A stretch of DNA of 64,000 nucleotides from Setomelanomma holmii. Lineage: Eukaryota > Ascomycota > Dothideomycetes > Pleosporales > Phaeosphaeriaceae. Shown here piece after piece: positions 52,741-61,455 of the stretch. The stretch covers positions 1 to 64,000 of the forward strand of contig ML978187.1 in assembly GCA_010015745.1 (NCBI GenBank), written 5' to 3'. The notes beneath the pieces are model-generated. The model did not search any database, was not told where the DNA came from, and worked only from the letters and a program-made list of their open reading frames with translations. A program made the translations under genes and the position numbers. The number at the start of each line of letters is the position of its first letter. Positions within the stretch are counted from its first letter, which is position 1.

Positions 52741-53775
52741 ATGTCGAACCCGCCGCAGACGTTTTCCGTCAAGCGGAAGCGGCTGGACACGCCCGTCGAT
52801 ACGCTCATATTCGACGATATCGTCAAGCGCCAGAAGAGCCAGAATTTCGCATACCGACGCCTGACCAAGCCGAACGATGCTCCGCATGGATATTCAGCGC
52901 CCGCCACGCCTACTGGTGAACGGAGGTTTCGTCTCGAGCCTACCGCAGGAGGACGGACACGGCATGTTTTTGTAGAGTCGAGGTTGACCGAGGAGGCAAG
53001 AGGGGCCAAGGCAAGGAGCGAAGGACAAACACCGCAGGGAGAGATCATAGAAACGACTCCAGCCGAGACGCCTCGTCCGCGCAAGCGACCTGGAGCAGGA
53101 AGCGCATTACGTGCACCCATCGTTACTGCTCCTCAGGCCACTACAGAAGCCCAGAAGCCCACAGAGGACGATTTGCGGCAGCTCGAAGCCCTGTCACGGC
53201 AGGTAGAGAAGGAAGACAACCTGCTCATACCTCTGCCGTCGCCTTCCAAGCACAAGCCCAAGGCGCCCGCACAACGCTTTGCACAGCGACACCCCGAAAA
53301 AGCCGCAGCACTCGCAGCCCACGACGACCCTAGCAATGGCGATGCCATGGAGATTGACGGTGAAGACTACGTCTACGATACGTACATCCGAGAGGTCGTC
53401 CTTCCTGACGCAGACGGCAAGCTGCCAGAGCCCACCGGCACAGTAGGCGTGCTGGAGATCAAGGAAGATGAAGAGGACTGGTGGAATGCCAGCGACGAGA
53501 GCGACAAGGAATTCGACACAGATGATGACGATTCGAATGCCGAGGAGTACTACGCCAACGATTACCCCGAGGATGAGCTAGACGAGGACGACGAGTATGA
53601 TCGGAACTTGTACCAGAAGAAGTACCGCCATGGAAGCGATGACGAGGAGTACAATCTGGACGACAGTGACGATGCGATTGGAAGTGGAGAGGACGAGGAT
53701 GATTTGCATTTCAAGATGACGGTGCCCAAGGCGCAGAGGACTCCAGGGTATTGGGGCGCTGCTAGTGAGAAGTGA
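52741..53775 (+). CDS. IWR1-like RNA polymerase II nuclear import factor
   Basis: IWR1 helps move assembled RNA polymerase II into the nucleus. The single-exon protein has 344 residues from ATG 52741 (MSNPPQTFSVKRKRLDTPVD). VKRKRLDTP, then an IFDDIVKRQKSQNFAYRRL helix, match the N-terminal polymerase-binding and signal region. The Iwr1 domain lies near residues 230-285: YVYDTYIREVV, and the acidic block with DSNAEEYYANDYPEDELDEDD. The C-terminus is highly acidic (Asp/Glu). An alternative start at 52603 would add 46 residues of Pro/Arg-rich sequence; 52741 is preferred because the conserved N-terminus begins there. Confidence 0.85.
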   Translation: MSNPPQTFSVKRKRLDTPVDTLIFDDIVKRQKSQNFAYRRLTKPNDAPHGYSAPATPTGERRFRLEPTAGGRTRHVFVESRLTEEARGAKARSEGQTPQGEIIETTPAETPRPRKRPGAGSALRAPIVTAPQATTEAQKPTEDDLRQLEALSRQVEKEDNLLIPLPSPSKHKPKAPAQRFAQRHPEKAAALAAHDDPSNGDAMEIDGEDYVYDTYIREVVLPDADGKLPEPTGTVGVLEIKEDEEDWWNASDESDKEFDTDDDDSNAEEYYANDYPEDELDEDDEYDRNLYQKKYRHGSDDEEYNLDDSDDAIGSGEDEDDLHFKMTVPKAQRTPGYWGAASEK

Positions 53776-54012
53776 AGATATTTACGAGACAGGTTAGCGG
53801 TGTGACTGCGATACTCTTACCTCAGGAATATAACCTAATCAGGAGGGCCTTCAGCAAGGTTCAAGGTTTGCGTTTGCTCACGAACGTTCCGGTCATGGAG
53901 AAAGCCTGCTCGACTTGGGCCTCTGAATCTATACCAAGCATGAAATCAGGAATACATCCTTCGAACCATTCCTTCTACAAATCTATCAACCGTAGAAACG
54001 CGTCCACCCACC

Positions 54013-54765
54013 ATGGAAGAACAGCACACCACGCCACTCCACCCCGGAGCACAACACCCACCAGCGCTTCAAGACGACCCTCCTGACGTCAAGGTCTATG
54101 TCCTAATCCGCACCTCCACTACTCGAGTCGCAGACTCCGACATCACAACGCCCTGGTACCAAGTCAGCGACATCGGGGCCAATGGCATGCCCGACTCCAT
54201 CCCCGAAGATCCCATCAACCACCGCTACTCCACAATCCAAGTGAGGCGTCTTGCCCGTCAGACAGAGGAGCTTTGGAACGGGAAAATCGAATACTCCAAG
54301 AACGCCAACGACACCCTTACCATGCTCGATTACGCGCACACTTCTGAAGAAGCTGAACAGCACTGCAACGACGCAATGAAGGATCTCACTAAAAGATGCG
54401 TATGTCATGCTCCGTGGTGGTTTTTGCGACATGTGCGCTGCCGCTTTTCCTGGTGGAATTGTGCGCTGAAGAGGGACGGCGAGGCGTATGTCAAGCATGA
54501 ACATGGAGAGGATGTGTGGTATTGGTTTGCCATAGTAGAGGTTAAGCTAAGCCCGATGAAAACGTACGCACCAGATCCTCAAAGTGACGCGGGGAAGGAG
54601 AGGCTTGTGAATATTGACGATAGGCTCAAAATGTGGCGGAGAAAGGTGAAGAGAGAGGAGGAGAAGACGGAGGAGGATAGCGAGGAGGAGATGGAGAGGA
54701 AGTTACGCATGGGGATTGTTGAGGGTGGGGATGTGGATGATGAGGAGATTGTGGGTGTTGAGTAG
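54013..54765 (+). CDS. unrecognised acidic protein, left of the HET relic
   Basis: Single-exon frame of 250 residues with no signal peptide. A strand-like segment (VKVYVLIRTSTTRVADSD) is followed by a helix with LARQTEELWNGKIEYSKN, then SEEAEQHCNDAMKDLTKRCV and aromatic strands (WWFLRHVRCRFSWWNCAL, VWYWFAIVEVKL). The C-terminus is very rich in Glu/Asp/Lys (EEEKTEEDSEEEMERKL). No domain is recognised. The gene at 56525-57127 has a similar order: short strand, helix with repeated Ala/Glu, aromatic Trp strands and an acidic tail. The two may be distant relatives flanking a broken HET gene, but identity is low. Confidence 0.6.
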   Translation: MEEQHTTPLHPGAQHPPALQDDPPDVKVYVLIRTSTTRVADSDITTPWYQVSDIGANGMPDSIPEDPINHRYSTIQVRRLARQTEELWNGKIEYSKNANDTLTMLDYAHTSEEAEQHCNDAMKDLTKRCVCHAPWWFLRHVRCRFSWWNCALKRDGEAYVKHEHGEDVWYWFAIVEVKLSPMKTYAPDPQSDAGKERLVNIDDRLKMWRRKVKREEEKTEEDSEEEMERKLRMGIVEGGDVDDEEIVGVE

Positions 54766-54894
54766 TATGTAGTGAGCGTGGCGAGGCTATGCTGGCATAT
54801 GTTTCGTGAGGTTTGTCTTCTCGACTCTTCCAATAATCTGGTATGGGTATCCCTCATGTCTTTGGAGATCACTCACTAGTCATCTGGCAAGTTC

Positions 54895-56130
54895 GTGCGC
54901 TCTTGTATGCATGTGTTACAGATGAGCCGGAGGGCAAGCGTTCATTGCGGTGATCTCATGGTACTTTGGGATGTCATGAAAGACGCCATTGTTATAACAT
55001 TCAAGTACTCAGCCACTATTCGACGCGGCATTGCTGTTATGAGGCGAGGTTCCGTCTTAGACTACGCTTTCGATATCAACATGGTCAAGAGCTTGGTCTC
55101 TTTGTCCACTAATCTATTTCGTCGCACCGGAGATGGGTCTCGCGAATCCACGATGGGACTTGAATCGCTCGTCTGCCAGCTCACCAATTTTGACACATCT
55201 GATCCCCGCAACACCCTTCACGACCTACCATTACCGGATTATACTTTGGATCTCTATGAGTCTTAATGAGAATTTCTCACTTGGGTCTTTGAACGTCCGG
55301 TTGAGTAGCCGCTGGACATCATTTGTCGATGCTGGGCGCTACTAGAACGAATGCAGAAAGGACAAACAACGCCTAGGCTTGTCACTTTGCCATCATATAT
55401 GCTTGTGATCGAAAGAGAATCTTCTTGGCGATATGATGGCTTTTTTCCCAACCGTAGGGAGGGGGATGACGTGGTAGGTCTTCCTGGAAAGCACATTTAT
55501 TTTGCATCGCCACGTCGGCCTCCCAAATTTCGCTTTGGTCGCAAGTGCGAAAACGAAATGATTGACATACTCGAGGTCGGAGAAGAACGGGATACGCCAG
55601 CCCAGATCATCGATAGTGTGCAGTACGACAAATCTCTGATCATTAGAGGTCTGCTGATTGGGACTATAGACTGGTCGTCGGATCCAGTCCCCGCTGGTGT
55701 AATACCTCGTCGTGCTTTTGAAAGGTTTGGCTGGGACTTTTCTGTTTCAACGAAGAATTCTCACAACATGCCTGACCATTTAGGGCAAACGCTGGTGATA
55801 GGTCGAGCACCTGATAATGGTGAACTTCCCCCATACTACCGGCGCGCCTGTTGGTCGTATCTTACGGAACACTCACTGAATGGAAATCTCTACACTACAC
55901 GATTCCTTGATGATGAAGAATTCAATGGCCAAGAGAGCCCGGCTCAGGAGTACCTTCGCCGCGTTCTAAATGCAACATTCAATCGAGTTTGTCTCACGGG
56001 CACATCCCCTAGCGTCTGCAAAGACAAACTTTACGGGTTGGGTCCGCCCAAGACGCGTATTGGTGACATTATTGCTGTGTTGTATGGCTGTAGTGTTCCT
56101 GTCATCTTGCATCCTCATCCACCATATTGA
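54895..56130 (+). pseudogene. heterokaryon-incompatibility (HET) family gene, C-terminal part, broken
   Basis: HET-domain proteins trigger cell death on fusion of unlike strains. Only the C-terminal half remains. One frame runs 54895-56130 but holds adjacent stops TAA and TGA at 55264-55269 and TAG near 55306-55308. Coding character continues across them (MVKSLVSLSTNLFRRTGDG, GLESLVCQLTNFDTSDPRN; then FLTWVFERPVE, PLDIICRCWA, LGTIDWSSDPV). The end GLGPPKTRIGDIIAVLYGCSVPVIL is the common C-terminal motif of the family. The N-terminal HET domain itself is absent before 54895, so the gene is truncated as well as interrupted. Family identity is from the tail and central region. Confidence 0.75.
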
Positions 56131-56524
56131 GGGCCCGGACAGGAATATACATTCGTAGGCGCGGCATATATACACGGAAAGATGGACGGTGAAGCAGCTT
56201 ACGGTGCGCATATCGAGAGATCTTTCCGACTCATTTGATGCTTTCACTGTCTACCGGTGCGAGTTAGATACACTACTCTTGCGGCCTACTAAACGATCCC
56301 CAACCTGGCCATTTCGATCTGATATATGCCGAATCCGGTCAAGATCATGCACTTGCCACTCCGATCACCAGATGTTGCGAAACAGTCGCAACACGTGCTC
56401 CAGGCCTGTCTCGCATCTCACTGACACAGTCATTTGACACCAGAGCCTTGACAATCAACATGCAGGTGCGTTAAAGCCCCGTGGGTGCTCCTTCTCCATC
56501 CCTATCTTTCTGCTCAGCACCAGC
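56131..56524. other. intergenic, nothing recognised
   Basis: About 390 bases. No feature supported. Confidence 0.45.
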
Positions 56525-57127
56525 ATGACTACAATCCCCTTGTACTACGTCACATACCAATCCGCCACACAAGCTGCATGTCAACCACCACTCGTTCACG
56601 AGCACGCGCGCTTCTCCAATCATCCACCTACTCGTTACCGTTCTCTGAATCACTTCCACGCCAGCATAACGATAGATCCAGCGCCGTACATGCGTAGTGT
56701 CGCCATCAGCGTTGAATCCCCACACTATATCCATACAGGGACCAACGACGAGCTTGAAATCATCGCCGCAGCAGAGGTGTTTACAGAAGCGCAGAACGCG
56801 ATGAAGGGTGCGGTGGAGAAGGAGTTGGAGAGATTAGGGAAGATGGGCAAAGAGTGTAAGGTGGTATGGAGCCACAAGTACGATGATCAGGGAGATGTGT
56901 TGGAGAAGGCGAGAGTGAGGGTGGAGCTAATGAATGGATCAGGGAGGAAGATATGGTGGGAAATTGGGAGTGTGGAGATTGATGAGGAGTGGTTGGAGGA
57001 TGGTATGGATAGGGGCGCGGTCAGGAAAGTGGAGGTTGAGGAGGCTGTAGAGGGATCACGAGAAGATGCGATGAAGGAGGTCCTGGGATTGAGTAGTATG
57101 GACTGGGATTATGGAGTCATGGACTGA
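56525..57127 (+). CDS. unrecognised acidic protein, right of the HET relic
   Basis: Single-exon frame of 200 residues, no signal peptide, ending at TGA 57125-57127. It starts with a strand-like MTTIPLYYVTYQSATQA. A His/Pro-rich part follows and then ISVESPHYIHTGTNDELEII. After that come a helix (EVFTEAQNAMKGAVEKELERL), strands with Trp (CKVVWSHKYD, KIWWEIGSVEIDEEWLEDG) and an acidic C-terminus. No family is recognised. Its start was set at the first ATG of the open frame; an upstream start is not seen. Like 54013-54765 it could belong to an accessory family specific to this lineage. Confidence 0.6.
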   Translation: MTTIPLYYVTYQSATQAACQPPLVHEHARFSNHPPTRYRSLNHFHASITIDPAPYMRSVAISVESPHYIHTGTNDELEIIAAAEVFTEAQNAMKGAVEKELERLGKMGKECKVVWSHKYDDQGDVLEKARVRVELMNGSGRKIWWEIGSVEIDEEWLEDGMDRGAVRKVEVEEAVEGSREDAMKEVLGLSSMDWDYGVMD

Positions 57128-57263
57128 TTTGTGTTTGTATTGGGAGTTGCGCAGGGTATGTGTCCATCGCTTTCGTCTACTTATGGCTCAACCCTGAGCT
57201 AGATAGTCCTTACCGAGCTGACTTTCCCTTTCCTCCGATCAGGGCGTATTCTATGGATGCTGC

Positions 57264-58103
57264 CTACATTATTCCCTCCCTAGCGATGCCGACAATGTCC
57301 TGTCGACAATACGGACACCGCACCTCTTCGCTCGTCAGCGCCTCGATGAGGCATTCCAAACCGAAGAGACGCTTGCAGCAAGGTGTCTTTATCGGGGTGT
57401 GATCGAATTCGCCATCGTCCCCGGTGATGCTCTGATCGAAGCGGCTCCAGCATATCGAGCACTGCATGTCGTCCTCCGCGATTTCTGTGACATATACCTT
57501 TTCCAGATCTTCTTCAACGAAATCGAAAGCCTCCATTCGAACCATGTCGCGGCCGTAGAAGTCGTCTGGTTCCTCTTCTTCAAGATCGCCATGCTCGGGT
57601 GGAGGATAGAGATTGGAGTTGTGTTCAGCCCGAACGAAAATATCGTCATCCTCATCCTCCCAAGGCTCGTCATCGTAGTCCACTTCAATGTCTTCATCGT
57701 CCGACCAGGCTGAGCTATCGTTGCGGTCAGAAGAAGACTGATTATGGTCCAGTGCCGGTCCCGCTTGCTCTTGTCCAGCATCACTCTGCGCGTCGAGCTC
57801 CTGCAGAACGACCTCAAGCCTGTCCTCTTTCCATATCCGCAGACAGTCTCGTAGGTAAGCTGATTGCGATGAGGGCTGGCTCGGTTTTGGTTCATCTGAG
57901 GGAAGCGCACAGCCTCCCACGAATTCCATGGGATCAATATCAGGAGATTTCAACTTGTCCAGCATTGTCGCGAGATCAAGGGTTGCCTCATCGTATGTAT
58001 CACCTGAGTCAGGATCGCCTGCGAGGTATGCGGACCGGGCGACCTTCATGGAAAGGGTTGCGCCGAGAAATTCCGTTGGGATGAATGGGATATGTGTTGA
58101 CAT
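57264..58103 (-). CDS. RING finger protein, acidic, probable ubiquitin ligase
   Basis: Single-exon protein of 279 residues. The N-terminal part (MSTHIPFIPTEFLGATLSM) is non-specific. A long acidic segment (about residues 130-200, with SDDEDIEVDYDDEPWEDEDDD) precedes the C-terminal RING near residues 220-272: CSICW, then PIKTPCCKRLFGLECLIEAL and CPYCRQDI. The Cys/His pattern is CxxC, x about 21, CC, then C, and CxxC, so it is a RING variant with CxxC ends and no clear central His. It would transfer ubiquitin to unknown targets (inferred). Three copies of a 10-base repeat lie directly before its start (58111-58144). Confidence 0.8.
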   Translation of the reverse strand: MSTHIPFIPTEFLGATLSMKVARSAYLAGDPDSGDTYDEATLDLATMLDKLKSPDIDPMEFVGGCALPSDEPKPSQPSSQSAYLRDCLRIWKEDRLEVVLQELDAQSDAGQEQAGPALDHNQSSSDRNDSSAWSDDEDIEVDYDDEPWEDEDDDIFVRAEHNSNLYPPPEHGDLEEEEPDDFYGRDMVRMEAFDFVEEDLEKVYVTEIAEDDMQCSICWSRFDQSITGDDGEFDHTPIKTPCCKRLFGLECLIEALTSEEVRCPYCRQDIVGIAREGIM

Positions 58104-58110
58104 TCTCGGA

Positions 58111-58144
58111 ATTGTGCTTGGTTGTGCTTGGTTGTGCTTGGTTG
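58111..58144. repeat. three copies of a 10-bp direct repeat upstream of the RING gene
   Basis: The unit gttgtgcttg occurs in tandem, with the first copy starting attgtgcttg. On the coding strand of the RING gene it reads as a CAAGCACAAC repeat in the 5' leader, a few bases before the start codon at 58103. It may be a simple slippage repeat. Confidence 0.75.
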
Positions 58145-58424
58145 AAAGTAGAGATTCAGGTGTGGAGGGTTTGTTGGGGCAGAAAAAGCGTTGCGAAGTG
58201 GTAACAAATAACCAGGAGAGATGGAGGGATGCGTTAACGCGAGAGCGAGCGTGATGTCACCGGGCGGACAGTGATCATGAAAGCGGTGTTTGTGCCTTCA
58301 AACATAGCGAGCGAGAATATTCGATCCCTCCAGTGCCGAATCGGTTGGACATGAATACAAACTGAAGTGCTCACCATCATATCACCTACACTCCCTGAAC
58401 AGAACCATCAGAAATATAGATTAC

Positions 58425-59021
58425 CTACTCAATCAACCCCTCAACATCCCCACTGCTCACCACAGCCCCTCTCTTCGAGAAGAACTTCATCAAAAACCCA
58501 TGCGTCTCCTCGTCCCCATCCGCACACAAATCCTCTACAACAACCAGCCGATAATCCAAATCAGAAGCCTGCACCACCGTCGCCGCCACCGCACCACCAG
58601 TTGCCACACCGCCCAGTATCAACGTATCAATCCCACGCTCCTTGAAAATCTTGTCCGTATCCTGCGGCGCATTAATAAACGGCCCAACGCGATTCTTCCT
58701 AACCACAATATCGCCTTCGTGAGGCGCGACGTCCGGGTGGAATTGGGATGCAGGCGCGTCGACGAGGAAGTGTGGACCATATGCAGGGTTGGATTTCGCA
58801 GCGTAGAACATGGGGTTGGTGGATGGGATGGCGTCTAATTCGGTCTCGGTGAAGGAGACGCGGCAGTGTGCGATTGTGATGCCTTTGCTTCGGGCGAACT
58901 TAATGAGGGAAGCGGCGTTGGACATGGCTGTGGTGTACTTTGGGTCTTTCTGGGCGTGCATGATTTGGTAGTCCAGGAGGAAGAGGGCGGTGCGGGATGG
59001 GGTGATTTTGGGAATGGTCAT
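58425..59021 (-). CDS. isochorismatase-family protein lacking the catalytic Cys
   Basis: Single-exon protein of 198 residues. It starts MTIPKITPSRTALFLLDYQIMHA. Family positions: Asp in FLLDYQ is present and Lys in VVRKNRVGPF is present. The usual nucleophile Cys loop, GVATSGC-like in active members, reads GGVATGGAVAATVVQA, so the Cys position is Gly or Ala. Active fungal relatives that have lost the Cys exist, and their role is unclear. The rest of the fold is complete (strands DTLILGGVATG, DYRLVVVEDLCAD). It sits divergent to a DHA1 transporter (534 bases apart), itself convergent with a Zn2Cys6 regulator. It may act as a sensor or binding protein rather than a hydrolase (inference). Confidence 0.82.
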   Translation of the reverse strand: MTIPKITPSRTALFLLDYQIMHAQKDPKYTTAMSNAASLIKFARSKGITIAHCRVSFTETELDAIPSTNPMFYAAKSNPAYGPHFLVDAPASQFHPDVAPHEGDIVVRKNRVGPFINAPQDTDKIFKERGIDTLILGGVATGGAVAATVVQASDLDYRLVVVEDLCADGDEETHGFLMKFFSKRGAVVSSGDVEGLIE

Positions 59022-59554
59022 TTTGGCGGAATGGTTGGATATTATTGATGATAGAGGTTGAATTGGAACTGCTTTGAAGACAATTGAGAGACGGACAGGC
59101 TTAGTTCAAGACAATCGTAAGGTGTTGATGACTGCGATAGGCGTCGACTACACTACCTTACATATGTTGAAGGGAGTGCCGGAACCGGCGTGTGCAGCTC
59201 CGTTTCGGGCGTCATATTTGAGGGTTTTCGGATATTCACAAAGTCGAATCAACGCTGTGGCATCTTGGTAGACATCCTAGAGGGTAATGCTACAGGAATA
59301 ACACGGAGATAAGTAGGCTTGATTGGCGAAAGCGCGACGGATTTTACGATCCAGTGATGCCGACGCCGGTTCCGGCACCGGTTTGCACCGGTGAGCCAAT
59401 CACAGCGCACAAAGGTAATGATGCCTTGAGAATGGTGCATGATATATGGACGTGCAAGTAAGTGGATTGATCAAATCATAGACACCTGTGTCCTTTTGAC
59501 AGTTCCTGCCACATTTATCTGTGCTTTCGACTAGATTTTACCGTCGTTACCACC
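59022..59554. promoter_or_regulatory. divergent promoter region of the transporter and isochorismatase-like genes
   Basis: About 530 bases. It includes the GC-rich inverted repeats at 59365-59392. No gene is supported. Confidence 0.5.
59365..59392. promoter_or_regulatory. two adjacent CCGG-containing inverted repeats, candidate regulator site
   Basis: GCCGG-TT-CCGGC (59365-59376) and ACCGGT-TTGC-ACCGGT (59377-59392) lie side by side, 163 bases before the transporter start. Zn2Cys6 proteins bind paired CGG/CCG triplets with short spacers, so this could be the site of the regulator at 61456-63639. This is a positional inference only. Confidence 0.4.
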
Positions 59555-61303
59555 ATGGGTTCAAAGAAGACTGCAGACGTAACGGCAGCTGCCTCACTCG
59601 TTAGCGAACATGTAACAGACTCAAGGCCAAACTCTGCCGTCCTTCGGGACTGTATCAATGATCATGCGAAACTGTCAGATTCAGAGCCGCAGATCACACT
59701 AGACGACAAAGCCCTTCCAGCAGACCCAGAAGCTCCCAAAGCAGACCCCGTCGCACCACTACATACCGTTTTCACCCGCCGACAGCGTCTCTTCATCTGC
59801 ATCATGACAACACTCGCCTCATTCTTCTCCCCTCTGAGCGGCCAGATCTACTTTCCCGCAATTCCAGACATCGCACGAGAATACGATACCTCCATCGGAC
59901 ACATCAACTTGACGATAACAACATACATGATCCTGCAAGGCCTCGCACCCACCATCATGGGCACATTCGGCGATACGACTGGCCGCAGACCTGCGTATAT
60001 CGTCACGTTCACCATTTACTTCGTCGCCAATATCGGACTTGCAACACAGAAGTCGTATGCCGCGCTGCTGGTATTGCGATGTCTTCAAAGCGCAGGAAGT
60101 AGTGGTACCATTGCGCTTGGCCAAGGTGTTATATCCGACATCGCAACATCTGCGGAGCGAGGGAAGTACCTCGGACCTGTCGTCTCTGGTGTGATGCTGG
60201 CACCTGCGATAGGCCCGACGATCGGTGGCTTGTTGGCTCAGTATCTTGAATGGCGGTCTATCTTCTGGTTTTTAACTATCATCAGCGGAGTGTACTTGGT
60301 CGTGTACACGCTCTTTATGCCCGAGACATCAAGGAAGGTCGTTGGCGATGGCAGTATTCCGCCGTCCAACTGGTGGGTCATGAGTCCATTTCAATACTGG
60401 AATACAAGGCAAGAAAAGATGGCTGCCATTCGTGAAGGGCGGGGCGAAGAATTTGAGGCAAAAGAAAGAAAGGCACGGGAGCTAGCGAAGAAGCGCAAGT
60501 TCCAGTATCCGAATCCGCTGAAGTCGGTCATGATCTTGCGCGAGAAAGACGCAGCCATCATTATTTCCTCTATTGCGATTAATACGGGTGTTCTACTGCC
60601 TACTATGGCAAGTATGACGCCACTGTTTGGCAAGGTGTATGGCTTCAACACCTTTCAAGTTGGTCTTTGCTATCTGTAAGCTGTCGCCCAATCCGATATG
60701 TGGAGTAAGCTGACCGGATGCTGCAGACCAATCGGCTGTGCAGCGATAATCGCCGGTGTTTTCAATAGCAGGGTCATGGATTGGAATTATCGCCGCTGGG
60801 CCAAAAAGCTCAACTTTCCATACGAGCGGAAACGTACCACTGACTTGCGAAACTTTCCGATCGAAAAGTCACGTTTGCAGCCCATCTTCATCTTTACACC
60901 CATCGTGGCAATCTGCACTATATCATTTGGCTGGGTAATGCAGTCGCACGCTAACTTGGCGGTTCCACTGATCCTTGGGTTCATTATTGGATACGCCCAG
61001 GTTTCCACTTCCAACAATCTCAGTTCCTTGCTGGTCGACTTATTTCCCGAGAAAGCATCGACCGTATCGGCAGCTAGCAACCTCGTCCGCTGTTGGCTTG
61101 CTGGTGGATTGACCGCCGCAGTCGATCCGATGCTCAACGGCATGGGATGGGGTTGGTGTTTCACTTTGTTTGGCGGTCTTCTGGTCCTTGGTTTGTCTTT
61201 GATTTCGGTGGAATACAGAAAAGGCATGGCATGGAGAGGACAGAGGCGAGTAAGGAAAGAGCGTAAAGAAGAGGCAAAGGCAGGAACTGAGCACAAGGGG
61301 TGA
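59555..61303 (+). CDS. DHA1-type MFS drug/proton antiporter
   Basis: DHA1 transporters of fungi export drugs, polyamines and other organic cations. Exons 59555-60675 and 60727-61303 join in phase to 565 residues with about 12 helices. After an N-terminal acidic region of about 70 residues comes FTRRQRLFICIMTTLASFFSPLSGQIYFPAIPDIAREY (helix 1). Motif A is FGDTTGRRPAY between helices 2 and 3. Helix 5 motif C is GPVVSGVMLAPAIGPTIGGLLAQ. A large loop between helices 6 and 7 starts with PETSRKVVGDGS, followed by NWWVMSPFQYW and a Lys/Glu-rich stretch. The C-terminus is basic. It lies convergent with the Zn2Cys6 regulator (stop codons 153 bases apart), which could regulate it. Confidence 0.92.
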
Positions 61304-61455
61304 GCCCTGGGAGACGTAAGTGCTCGCCTGCGGCGGCACGAAGCGCAGGCCCAGGAAGCTGGGACCGACTGTACAGTTCGACTGCTCCCGTTGCATTGTA
61401 TTCTTGATCTCCAATGGAAACAATGTGAAGGCACCAGATACTCCCTTTTCGCTTT

